Below, in pieces: positions 9,021 to 18,231 of a DNA stretch of 32,900 nt (position 1 is its first letter; every line of letters starts with the position of its first letter). The stretch comes from Purshia tridentata (lineage: Eukaryota > Streptophyta > Magnoliopsida > Rosales > Rosaceae). The DNA lies in contig QANT01000639.1 in assembly GCA_003254885.1 (NCBI GenBank), positions 1-32,900 on the forward strand, given 5' to 3'. Position numbers and translations under genes: made by a program. The notes below the pieces were generated by a model. The model had not been told where the DNA came from and did no database searches. It saw nothing but the letters and a program-made list of their open reading frames with translations.

Positions 9021-10235
9021 CAATATGATGTTAAGAATGCTTTCCTACATGGCGAGTTGAAGGAATATGTGTATAGGGACCTCCCACTAGGTGTTCCAGG
9101 AAATAATGGAATGGTGTGCCGATTAAAAAAGGTGCTGTATGGCTTAAAACAATCTCCCCGAGCTTGGTTTGGAAGATTTGCTTTGTTAATGAGAAGGTCT
9201 GGGTATAAACAGAGCGACTCACGGGATCACACACTATTTCTAAAGCATAAGGGTGACAAGGTAACTACTTTGATCATTTATGTCAATGATATGATATTAA
9301 CTGGGAGTGATGATATTGAGATTGATAATTTGAAGAAATATTTGTATAGTGAATTTGAGATGAAGGAGCTGGGAGATTTGAAGTATTTTCTTGGAATAGA
9401 AGTCATCAGATCAACTCAAGGCATATTCCTATCATAGAGAAAGTATATATTAGACCTATTGACTGACACAGGAATGCTTGCTTGTAAACCCGCTGCCACC
9501 CCGATTGAATAGAATCATAAGCTTCATGAGAGTCCGGATGGTGTTCCTACCAACAAAGAGAGATATCAACGGCTTGTAGGCAGGTTAATTTACTTATCTC
9601 ACACTCGACCTGGTATTGTGTATGTTGTAAGTGTAGTCAGTCAATTTATGCACGCACCTAGTGAAGAGCATATGGATGCTGCTGATCGAATCTTGCAATA
9701 TTTGAATAATGCCCCAGGAAAAGGCATCATGTTCACTAAGAATGATCACCTGAAAATTGAGGGATATACTGATTCTGATTGGGTTGGTGATAATACAAAG
9801 AGGCATTCCACTTCAGGCTACTTTACATTTGTCGGAGGTAATCTTGTTACGTGGAGAAGTAAAACAACAAAAAGTGGTGTCCCGTTCAAATGCTGAAGCT
9901 GAATATAGGGCAATGGCCCAAGGTATATGTGAGTTACTGTGGATAAGGAAATTAATGATTGACTTGGGGTATAAGCCTAAAGTTGCTATGTCCTTGTACT
10001 GTGATAATTAGTATGGGATTGCTATCGCTCATAATCTAGTGCAGCATGATCGTACTAAGCATGTAGAAGTGGACAGACACTTATAAAAGAGAAGCTGGAA
10101 AACCAGATTGTTGATGTCCCATTTGTGAAGTCTGAAGATCAATTAACTGACATTCTAACTAAGGCTGTTTCTAGTATAGTATTTTCCAACTCACTTGACA
10201 AGTTAGGCATGATTGATATGTATGCCTCAACTTGA
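9021..10235 (+). pseudogene. Copia 1 reverse transcriptase-RNase H remnant
   Basis: The RT starts at YDVKNAFLHGEL and continues YGLKQSPRAWFGRF. The catalytic motif reads YVND instead of YVDD (Asp to Asn at the first of the paired aspartates), then KELGDLKYFLGIEV. The RNase H part shows GYTDSDWVGD, STSGY and, after a frameshift near 9870, SRSNAEAEYRAMA and SLYCDN. Stops lie at 9435 (TAG), 9508 (TAG) and 10009 (TAG), each where CAG (Gln) is usual. The last codons (MIDMYAST-stop) end at 10235, overlapping the polypurine tract. Confidence 0.9.
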
Positions 10236-10242
10236 GGGGGAG
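10231..10242 (+). other. Polypurine tract of copia 1
   Basis: CTTGAGGGGGAG lies immediately before the right LTR, where plus-strand DNA priming occurs in LTR retrotransposons. Confidence 0.8.
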
Positions 10243-10406
10243 TTTTGGTGTGAGTTATTTAATTAATTGTTTAATTAAGTGTAATTAGTTTCCTATGTCT
10301 ATTAGGATTGTATTTCCTAGAGTGTTTAGGGTTTGTATCACTATATATACCTCCTAAAGTTGGAGAAGAATATACAGAAAACTATTTCACTATTTTATAT
10401 TTGTCA
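10243..10406 (+). repeat. Right LTR of copia 1
   Basis: It begins TTTTGGTGTGAG (TG start mutated) and ends TTTGTCA. It retains the TATA-box segment ACTATATATACC that the left LTR lacks. Confidence 0.9.
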
Positions 10407-10429
10407 AGCACAACACCTGATAGTCTAGC

Positions 10430-10610
10430 ACTATAAATATGCAGGGGTCCCTTCACAATCAATTAACACAACTCATAAGGCATTCACACCCCATCTAGAA
10501 TAAAAGCTAAGGTTTTGGATTGTTGAGGAAGATCTTTGTGGGTTTGGTTTTTGCTGTCTTATTCACATGGCTGAGTACAGTAAGTATTTGAGATTATATA
10601 TAGCTGATAT
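10430..10610 (+). pseudogene. Possible broken gene start (TATA box plus signal-peptide-like exon) or LTR remnant
   Basis: CTATAAATATGC at about 10431 is a good TATA box. A leader-like AATTAACACAACTC stretch follows, then a frame reading LLRKIFVGLVFAVLFTWLST that resembles a signal peptide and ends at a good splice donor (ACA|GTAAGTAT, 10579). No ATG precedes it in frame and a TAA lies 3 codons upstream of the leucines, so it is not intact. Alternatively this is the tail of a copia LTR, because TGGTATCAGAGCTATAG (11747) lies just beyond the hAT insertion. The two readings are not resolved. Confidence 0.3.
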
Positions 10611-10618
10611 GGTTTACA

Positions 10619-11736
10619 CAGACATGGCAAAAGTGCACACAACCCGTTAACTCGACATGAAACAACACGAAAATTTGTTAATGTCAATGTCACCTGTTAA
10701 TGACCTGATTCATATCAATGTCACCTGTTAATGACCTGTTAAAAAAAGGGTTCGGGTCGGGTCAATTTGTGGGTGAAACGGGTGACCCGTTACTATTTAA
10801 GGGCAGTTTTGTAATTTTAGTTAAAAAAGTATCCTAAGCTTTACTAACTAGCTCACTTATGATAGTTTTGTAATTTTAGTTAAAAAGGTATCCTAACTAA
10901 GCTTTACTAACTAGCTCATTTATGACTCAGTCGTTGTCCATTTGACATCTCCAGTCACAACTCTCTCTCTCCTATTCCAACATGTTTAAACTGTCACTCA
11001 CCCTCTCATCTCTTTAGTCTTCGCCCATTCAATCACTCTCTAACTCTTGATCTCAGCCTGCACCGCAAATCATCATCATCTCCACTCTATACTCACTTTT
11101 TCCCACTCTCAATAAACCCTCCTTCATCTCTCTGTCTCTCTCCGTCGACTTCCCCATCTCAATCTCTCCCTCTCTATCTCCATCTCATACGATCAATGCC
11201 CCTGCTTGGATTGATCTCGCTGCCGCTGCTAGGATCGATCGATGCCACTGCTAAGATCAATCTCTGCCACTTCTAGGATCGATTTCTGCCGCTACTAGCT
11301 AGGATCGGTCTATGCCTTTTTAATTGATTTGATTGGGTTTGATTATTTTATAATTTGTTTTGAATTTTGATTGGGTTTGGGTATATGATTGGGTTTAATT
11401 GAATTTTGAATTTTGATTAAGTTCACTGTGAGCAAACAAAGACCATGGTAGTTTGGGGGTTCTTCTTCTGGGTTTTCGTTAGTTGGAAACCTCTGCTTTT
11501 GGATTCTTTTTTCTTTCTAATTTTTCAGAACGAATATGGCTGAATTTGATTATTAATTATTTTTAACGAGTGAAACGGATTGGGTCGTGTGTACCCGTTA
11601 TTTTTTTGGGTTGTGTTCAGGTTGGAGTTTTTGCTACTTGTAAATTAACGGGTCGTGTCAAATGAACTCGTTAACACTAACCGGTCGTGTCGGGTTTGAC
11701 CCGAACCTGCAATGCACGACTCGTTTACCAGGTCTA
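10619..11736. mobile_element. Non-autonomous hAT element
   Basis: The element is flanked by a perfect 8-bp target duplication GGTTTACA (10611-10618 and 11737-11744), the hAT size. The terminal inverted repeats are CAGACATGGCAAAAGTGCAC and, from the right end, TAGACCTGGTAAACGAGTCG. Subterminal ACCCGTTAA / TTAACGGGTCGTGTC blocks are repeated and inverted. There is no transposase frame. Confidence 0.85.
11198..11318. repeat. Five-copy 22-bp repeat inside the hAT element
   Basis: Degenerate units of about 22 bp (consensus CCGCTGCTAGGATCGATCTCTG) run in tandem within a locally CT-rich interior. They could be captured host 5' UTR sequence or an internal minisatellite. Confidence 0.7.
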
Positions 11737-11746
11737 GGTTTACATG

Positions 11747-11763
11747 TGGTATCAGAGCTATAG
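11747..11763 (+). other. Orphan copia primer-binding-site-like sequence
   Basis: TGGTATCAGAGCTATAG matches the initiator Met-tRNA primer site of copia elements. It sits just right of the hAT target duplication. No copia coding sequence follows in 11764-12258, which is AT-rich and holds nothing else I can identify. Confidence 0.4.
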
Positions 11764-12258
11764 TTATATATTCTTAAATATTTTGTTTACATGATTTGCT
11801 GCTATACAAGAGTTTGGTTAACTCTTAATTGCTTGGACAATCTATGTGTACTTTTGTTGATTTGCTGCTGAACATAGATGTTTTAAATTCTAATATCGTG
11901 ATGACTAAAGCGTGATTGTTCAAATAACTGTTTTACCTCTGCCAACGATTTCCTATAAAGTGAATATATGATAGAGAGCTTTCTCAACCTCTCATTATTA
12001 ATCTAAAAAATCTAATATATTGTTAGAATAAATTGAAAATTCGATCCACCAAACAAATAAAAGAATAAAAAATGCCCTCAAAGAAAATGTCATATGGTGC
12101 CAACATGTGCAAAACTAATGGAGAAATGAATTTTTTAACAAATTGGGGTAAATTGTTAAAAAGGAATATATATTTTTTGCTTTTGGTGGGTTAATGTCAA
12201 AAAACTAGTTTGGAAGCTAGGCAAATATGGCATCGTTTGGAAGTGATAAATGTAATTA

Positions 12259-12943
12259 CACTACAAGAAAAAAGGTCGCCCCAACATCGCTTTTGTCGCC
12301 CAAAGTGAAGTTGGGGCAACAAAATGTCAATCTTTCACTGCGCATAAGTTTGGGTGATGCAAACATTCGTTGCCTTAAGAGACATTGGGCGACCAATCTC
12401 TCATTTCGTTGCTCAACGTAACAAAGAGCGACAAAACTTTCCACACCCAAAAGTTTTTCATGGATGATCTTTAAGTGGGAAATTAAAAAATGAATGGTTT
12501 GGATTATTGGAAACATAATCGCATAATTGCACAATTGAATATATATATATACATAAAAGAGAAAAAGAATTTTTGACTGGGACTTAGGGCAACAAATTGT
12601 CGCTTTAAGTGGTCTTAGGCGAGAATCATTTGTCACCGGAAGCTTTGTTGGGTGACAAAAAAGCTGGTTCATCACTTAAAACTGTTTTGGGTGACGAACA
12701 TTTGGGTTTGTCACTCAAATTTTTGAGTGTAGATGTGTTGGTCGATCAAGTTTGGGTGACGAACGTGTTTCGTCGCTGTTGGTTTCTAGGAGTGACAAAA
12801 CATGTTTTCGTCGCTTCATATTGTTGTGGGGCAACAGTATCGAACTTTTGCTGACTAAGGTAACAAATTTGTAATTTCATCGCCCAAAGTTGTTTAGGGT
12901 GACACAAGTAGACTCGTTGCCCAAGACTATTTTTCTTGTAGTG
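12259..12943. mobile_element. Short non-autonomous CACTA (En/Spm-type) element
   Basis: The element has a perfect 14-bp terminal inverted repeat CACTACAAGAAAAA, the classic CACTA end. Flanking trinucleotides are TTA (left) and ATA (right), a 3-bp duplication with one mismatch. About 20 copies of a subterminal motif (TTTGGGTGACGAA or its complement TTCGTCGCCCAAA, with variants) occur in both orientations and are typical transposase-binding repeats. At 685 bp with no transposase it is a deletion derivative or MITE. The open frames inside (12227-12421, 12609-12854, and the minus-strand frames at 12256-12675 and 12746-12994) come from the repeats. Confidence 0.9.
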
Positions 12944-13663
12944 ATAGTCCTCATAAATTTTTTTAAAAAGATAATTAGTTGTTGGGCTTTGCAAGTTAAT
13001 GGAATTGTTTAAGAGTACGTGAGCAAAAAAGTGGTGAATTCATAACACTTTTTGTATAGGTAGATTCATATTTATAGATTCATAAAAATTGAAGTTGAAG
13101 TATATATATATATAGCCAGAATTGAAACAAACAAAATTCACACCATACGTACTATTGGGTGGATTGCACGTTGGTATATTTTACTTGGAAACGAAAAACT
13201 CGATCAAGTTCCAAATGTACTGTCAAAAGAGCTGAAAAAAAACCCATGTTTCTTAGTATGTAGCTGAATATATATGTGGTAGTGAAAAATTTGAGACAAT
13301 TAATTAAATTGAGCAATTAGGTTAAATTCGTTGATTTTTTTTTTGGCCGAGATTAAATTCGTTTTCTAGTGTTTTAGGCGGGAATTTAGTACTCCAAAAA
13401 ACAACTAGCTAGTAAGGAAAACATTCCACTCATGCACACATGTAATTAAATATAACAATTATTATATATTTGGACATAGTTCTATAAAACATGGCATTCT
13501 GCCTATGAGATATTATCATAAAACAACCACGATTACAGCATATATGCTACATACATATATTACACTACTAGCTGCTAGCACGTAGTGCATATATATATAT
13601 TTATACGTACACCCACACAGTACATATATATAATCCCATAATACAGGACACACACACACACGC

Positions 13664-13702
<39 letters not shown>

Positions 13703-13860
13703 TATAAGATAGGACTTAGACACACATATATAGATATATATAGTCCCATAAGACACTATATATGCATATACAATATTATATATTGATGCCTGCTACATAT
13801 GAGACCATTTTATTACATTACAACATTATATTATATATTATATATTATATATTATATTAG
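12944..13860. other. AT-rich intergenic DNA with TA/CA microsatellites
   Basis: No gene is seen. It contains a CA tract (about 13648-13660), a TA tract (about 13671-13699) and repeated ATTATATATT units (13826-13857). The minus-strand Tyr/Ile-rich open frame across it is a by-product of the TA tract. Confidence 0.8.
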
Positions 13861-13900
13861 CTAGTAGCTAGTAGTAGTGCAGAGACTCGTCAACCTCTCC

Positions 13901-14145
13901 TTATGCCCTTAAGATAAGGGTAGAAGCTTGGGGTAGTGCTGATCGGATTTGATCATGTGATATCATCTCTGGCAGCTGCACGACCTCGACCTGTTAATTA
14001 ATATTGAAAAATATATACATCAATCTTGTAACTGGCCCGGAGATTAAAGAAAAAAGAGAAAGAAAATGCACTATATATATATAAAGAGAGGATTTATATT
14101 TTGACGTACACCCAAGCCTGTGAGGAAGAACATATATACTCCCAT
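13901..14145 (-). CDS. Predicted two-exon micro-gene (locus A), 41-residue product
   Basis: An ATG at 14145 starts MGVYMFFLTGLG. A donor GGT|GTACGT (intron from 14109) and an acceptor TTAATTAACAG (13991) give a 119-bp AT-rich intron with a pyrimidine tract. The joined frame continues VEVVQLPEMISHDQIRSALP and ends ...STLILRA-stop at 13901. Its ATG overlaps the stop of an upstream 12-codon ORF as TGATG. The promoter side resembles that of locus B at 18.2-18.6 kb, where the main ATG also overlaps a uORF stop as TGATG and the product starts MGF.TF. I do not recognise the family. It could equally be a spliced non-coding transcript. Confidence 0.3.
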
Positions 14146-14183
14146 CAAGCTAGCTTGAAAGAGTAGTAGTGCTGCCTCTCCAT
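14145..14183 (-). CDS. 12-codon upstream ORF in locus A
   Basis: MERQHYYSFKLA ends in TGA at 14145-14147, overlapping the downstream ATG by one base. Its own ATG lies in the 3' arm of the hairpin at 14172-14220. It overlaps, in another frame, the end of the 51-codon ORF starting at 14305. Confidence 0.3.
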   Translation of the reverse strand: MERQHYYSFKLA

Positions 14184-14305
14184 GCTATTTTCTTGAGAGA
14201 AAAATAGCACAGAGAGGCAGATGGTATGTATGAACGAAAGAGATCGACTTTGAAGCTAGCGATGGAAGTGAGTCTCAGCAGAGAGGGAGGGTGAGCAATG
14301 AGCAT
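14150..14305 (-). CDS. 51-codon leader ORF of locus A
   Basis: It begins MLIAHPPSLLRLTSIASF just downstream of the TATA box and stops with TAG 2 bases before the TGATG junction (stop at 14150-14152). The equivalent uORF of locus B begins MLIESLHSH at the same relative place, which suggests a conserved leader ORF. No domain is recognised. Confidence 0.3.
   Translation of the reverse strand: MLIAHPPSLLRLTSIASFKVDLFRSYIPSASLCYFSLKKIAWRGSTTTLSS
14172..14220 (-). other. Strong short hairpin in the locus A leader
   Basis: Arms of 22 and 23 nt (CTGCCTCTC..GCTATTTT.CT and its complement) pair with two mismatches and one bulge around a 4-nt TGAG loop. The stem covers the start codon of the 12-codon ORF. 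It is too compact for a normal plant miRNA precursor, so an mRNA leader structure is more likely. Confidence 0.55.
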
Positions 14306-14400
14306 GGCCTGTATATATAGAGGGTTTGGCCATGGACGTGTGGCAGCCATGCAGATCAAGGAGTTTGATTCATCCACATCTGGCAATTCAAACAAACCAT
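14306..14400 (-). promoter_or_regulatory. Locus A promoter: TATA box and element shared with locus B
   Basis: On the minus strand CTCTATATATACAGG (about 14307-14321) is a TATA box just upstream of the 51-codon ORF. On the plus strand, GACGTGTGGCAGCCATGC (14335-14352) and CATCCACATCTGGCA (about 14371-14385) match CACGTGGCGGTCATGC and AATTCACATTTGGCA at locus B. Confidence 0.5.
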
Positions 14401-14630
14401 AGACGTCATGCTTTTCGATCAGTAGTTTCGGGTTTAAGCTCACAACCACCCACAGATCGACTCCATTTTAGTGATCATCTCTCCTGTACAGAAAAAGAAA
14501 ACGTCTCCCCCAAAAACTGTAGAATACAGCCAGGATTGCTCACCTGAAACATGCATGTTACTTTTGTTTCTTGCCCCTTGGAGCAATCTAGTATCTCCTT
14601 CTCACTCAATTTTAATGTCGAATAAATATA

Positions 14631-15747
14631 CGGTTTATTAGATTATAATCTCTGGAAAAGATGGTAAAGATGGTTTCCTAATATAAACCTAATGGACATT
14701 TTGAGATCTAACTTTAGTCCTTTGACTAGCCATGTCAGCATCCAATAATTTAATAAATTACATATTAATTAGCCTCTCTTATTATTTTCATTTTTATTAT
14801 TGGTTGTTCAAAACTTTAAAGAAATAAAAATGCCTTAATTTATTCAATAATATTTTTTCGTATTTTTTTTTCTAATATACCTTTTTTATGATCAAATTTA
14901 TCATCCTTATTTTTAGGCATTTATTTATGAAGATAATTAATCTCATTCAAAATTCGAAATAAACTTGCATTTATTTATTTATTTATTTTACCATCTCTAT
15001 AATATCTCTCTCTCTCTCTCTCTCTCCATCTTTGTATTGTTATTAATTTGGGCATTTTTTTTAATTTAGATACTTTCTTTAGTTTAGGTATTTTCATTAA
15101 GTTAGAAACTTTTGTGTAGGTATTTTAATAGGTACTTTATTTTAGGTACTTAATTTCCTTTAGGTAATTTTTCTGGGTATATTAATTTTTTTTGGTTTTT
15201 TTCTTACGTATATTAACTTGTTTTGGTCATTTTATTTGTATTTTATTAGGTAGTTTATTAATGGAATTTTATTTAGGTGTTCTCTTTAAGTACTTTATTT
15301 AGGTTTATTATTTCGGTACTTTAGTTTGGTATTCTCATTTAGGTATTTTCTATAGGTACTTTCTTTTCTTATATTGTAATTTTAATTTATTTATTTCTCT
15401 CATTTTCTACATGATAATTTTTAGTCTTAATCATTAATTTTTGGTTTGGTATACTTTGCTTTTTTAGGATAATTATCTTGCAACATTAGAGAAGCCAAAT
15501 AAGGATAAATCAATTAATTCTAAATTGGCTCATACAAATATGGAATATAAAAAAATCGATTAAATATTTAATCACAAGGTATTTTGGGAATAAATAAATT
15601 AATAATAATATTAGAAAATAGATAAATAAAAACTTTAATATGATTGTTGATATGGACAATAGTCAAAGGACTAAATTTAGTTTCTAATTTTACACAAGAT
15701 TTTATTCAATATCTAATTTTATTGAAGGAGTAAAATCTAGAAACCTT
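14631..15747. mobile_element. Non-autonomous Mutator-like element with 9-bp target duplication
   Basis: ATAAATATA at 14622-14630 recurs exactly at 15748-15756. Ends are inverted: CGGTTTATTAGATT on the left and AAGGTTTCTAGATT read from the right. A longer inner match also exists (left TTTAGTCCTTTGACTA at about 14712, inverted right TAGTCAAAGGACTAAA at 15660). A 9-bp duplication fits Mutator-type insertion. The AT-rich duplication alone is weak, but its position at both inverted ends supports it. There is no transposase. The interior holds a CT tract and a degenerate TTTAGGTA array. Confidence 0.65.
15065..15365. repeat. Degenerate TTAGGTAYTTT array
   Basis: TTTAGGTACTTT / TTTAGGTATTTT variants recur about 15 times over 300 bp with irregular spacing. 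No reading frame follows the repeat. A CT microsatellite lies just upstream (15006-15027). Confidence 0.7.
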
Positions 15748-16004
15748 ATAAATATATATATGCAGTCATCTTTTTTTGGTGGGTAATTTAATAGGTGTGT
15801 TTAAATGATTAATTATGTTATGAACCCCCCATATATTATGTGTACTTGAATGTGTATAGACGTGCAGGGGACTGTAGCTAGTTTTAGATTTAGTGATAGA
15901 GGGCTTTATTAAACTCATACACCAATCTCTTCTCTATTAAAAGGGGAGAGAGGGGGAAGGGGGTGGAATTTTTCATCTAAACTATTAATTATTTGTTCTA
16001 ATTT

Positions 16005-16225
16005 ATTCAAATTTTTAGTTTGTCTCAATTTGGTATGTAATGTAAGTTTCATCAAATAATACCTAACAAAATTTTCTCATGCGTCTTGCATATGTCTTAA
16101 TGCTATGGTCAATTTAGTCCACTTTCAAACTTGAGTTGCTTAAAATTCTCCCGATTTGACATCATTCAGTTTTATTTAAAGAAGTCACATTATATACTAA
16201 ATTGAGACAAATCCAAAAGAAAACA
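16005..16225. mobile_element. Foldback MITE-like element
   Basis: AGTTTGTCTCAATTTGGTAT (from 16017) is inverted as ATACTAAATTGAGACAAAT (to 16212), giving an arm of about 27 bp with few mismatches around a 140-bp non-coding centre. No clear target duplication was identified. The flank 15757-16004 holds nothing recognisable. Confidence 0.55.
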
Positions 16226-16353
16226 CTCTTGCGTTAGACCGTTAGGGACAGGCCCAAAAGACGATCAATAATTGTATTTCTGTTTTTTTTTTGTTCATTC
16301 GATTGTGAATAGGAAAATGGTAAGAATTGTGTAAAAAAAAAATGGTGATAATC

Positions 16354-17225
16354 CAGAAGTTTTATGCTCATGTGCTTCAATAGTTAAATTTGTCGTACTA
16401 TATAATTAATGATGAATTTAATTATCCTAATAAATAAGTTATTTGTCACATTATGTGGGAATTCAAAAGTATATGTTCAATCATTTTTACACTTAATAAT
16501 TAATGAATAACTTTTCCATTACTAATTATATGTGACGATACTGTATCTAATAATTTATCATATTATGTCGGTCTGATTGTCAACATGCTTTTAGAATATC
16601 CGCGTTGATCAATTAGAATCATCAAAGTCGTCAACTAACAAGACGACATAACAAAAAAGTAAACTATTATCGTATATTGTTAGAAATGTTTTGTCAAATA
16701 TATATAAGATAATATTTCAAAAGTTTTATCATGTGCTTCAATAGTTAAATTTGTCAGACTATATAATTAATGTTGAATTTAATTATTCTAATAAATAAGT
16801 TATTTGTCACATTATGTGGGAATTAGAAAGTATATGTTCAATCATTTTGACCCTTGAAATTAAAAAATAAATTTTACGTTATTAATTATACGTGACGGTA
16901 CTATATCTAATAATTTATCATATTATGTTGGTTGATCAGATTGTCAACATGCTTTTAGAATATCCCCGTTGATCAATGAGAAAGTTCAATCATTTTGACC
17001 CTTGAAATTAAAAAATAACTTTTACCTTATTAATTATACGTGACGGTACTATATCTAATAATTTATCATATTATGTTGGTTGATCGGATTGTCAACATAC
17101 TTTTAGAATATCCCCGTTGATCAATGAGAATCATCAGAGTCATCAACTAACAACACGACATAACAAAAAAGTAAAGTATTATCGTATATTGTCAGAAATG
17201 TTTTGTCAAATATATATAAGATAAT
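16354..17225. repeat. 364-bp tandem repeat, two to three copies
   Basis: Copy 1 is 16354-16717, copy 2 is 16718-16980 (truncated at the TTGATCAATGAG junction) and copy 3 is 16981-17225, resuming at TTCAATCATTTTGACCC. Copies 2 and 3 share variants (CCCTTGAAATTAAAAAATAA, GTTGGTTGATC) that copy 1 lacks, so the inner duplication is younger. No open frame persists. Positions 17226-17530 are AT-rich with no feature. Confidence 0.85.
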
Positions 17226-17530
17226 GTAAATTAGAATTTATTTTTTTCTCTTAATATTATACAAAATTTAAAAAATAAATAACTTCAAATAAATATAAAA
17301 CATAATATCACTAACAAATTTGTGTACCGTAATGATATAAATTTTTGATATATATGGCAAATTCGATCATCTTATAAACCTCATTATTTAGTTGTCATAT
17401 TATAGCTAGTAATATACTTATATGACATAATACTAGTGTGAGAAGTGGAAGTATTTTGTCGTCCTCAGACACCGTTGTTCTATAACCCATGCATTTCTGA
17501 TATATATTAATTCTTTTTTTTTACACACTT

Positions 17531-17736
17531 GAACCTCTTAAATTTACAACTTTATTCTTATATAAATTTTAAAAATAAAAAATGGAAGCCAAAGCCTTAG
17601 CCCTGGCCATCCGAACATCCAACCCCTCCCTCATGAACCTCTTAAATTTACAACTTTATTCTTATATAAATTTTAAAAATAAAAAATGGAAGCCAAAGCC
17701 GTAGCCCTGGCCATCCGAACATCCAACCCCTCCCTC
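17531..17736. repeat. 104-bp tandem duplication containing an ATG
   Basis: GAACCTCTTAAATTTACAAC starts at 17531 and again at 17635. The copies agree up to AACCCCTCCCTC (17632/17736) apart from a TTAG/GTAG difference. Each contains ATGGAAGCCAAAGCC. Confidence 0.9.
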
Positions 17737-17797
17737 TCCTCTCCACCGCGCGGTGTAGCCACCCTTCCGGCCTGCTCCCCTCCTCCCTATTCCCCCA

Positions 17798-17836
<39 letters not shown>

Positions 17837-17925
17837 GCTTGGGTCTACCCCTCCGGACTCAAGATGTAGATAGATGTCTATATAGATTAATCCTTATTAT
17901 TTGTTCTTATTTTGGCTGTGAATAG
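17686..17925 (+). pseudogene. Gene-5'-end-like ORF, uncertain
   Basis: It starts MEAKAVALAIRTSNPSL, then SSPPRGVATLPACSPPPYSP, a Ser/Thr/Pro/Ala-rich N-terminus that resembles a plastid transit peptide. It then runs into a Ser-Leu stretch encoded by a CT microsatellite (17802-17836) and loses protein-like character. The local GC content is much higher than its surroundings. The same N-terminus is duplicated 104 bp upstream, where it reads straight into the repeat. It may be a captured or truncated first exon. Confidence 0.25.
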
Positions 17926-18231
17926 ATTAATCCAACCAAAGATGCAGATGTCTATATAGGTAGCTAAGAACATATTAGTCTCTCTAAAGCAAAGATGCAT
18001 TAATGAATCCAGCCACATATATAATAATACTTTTTTTTTATTGATATAGAGATATAGAAAAAAAGGAGATAATGCCAGTACTGTTTGAGAGTACAGTTTA
18101 CATTGAAGCTCTCTCACTCCCTACTACATACAACAACCATTACAACACTCATTAACACACTTTATTCATATATATAAATATAGCTAGCTAGCTAGTACAC
18201 AATGCCTAGCTATATATGAGACATTTAGCAA

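Larger units (their letters stand above)
6156..10406 (+). mobile_element. Ty1/copia LTR retrotransposon 1 (defective)
   Basis: The two LTRs are about 152 and 164 bp (6156-6307 and 10243-10406). A Met-tRNA-type primer site follows the left LTR and a purine tract precedes the right one. Copia-order domains lie between: protease, integrase, reverse transcriptase, RNase H. The gag region is essentially absent, a foreign segment ending in N replaces the front of the reverse transcriptase, and several stops and frameshifts interrupt pol. No exact 5-bp target duplication is seen: GATAG precedes the left LTR, but the right flank begins AGCAC, with GATAG 12 bp further on. Confidence 0.9.

Noticed and set aside
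13516..13749. 77-residue minus-strand ORF rich in Tyr/Ile
   Set aside because: It is generated by TA and CA microsatellites, with no protein-like composition.
13950..13985. miR167-like sequence (GATCATG...CTGGCAGCTGCA)
   Set aside because: The two halves are split by extra bases and no partner arm is found nearby.
14172..14220. Hairpin as a microRNA precursor
   Set aside because: The loop is 4 nt, arms are only about 22 nt, and no known miRNA sequence is recognised. Kept only as an mRNA-leader hairpin.
15065..17225. Repeat arrays as a possible CRISPR-like system
   Set aside because: Plant DNA; repeats are irregular or contiguous without regular unique spacers, and no associated genes are present.
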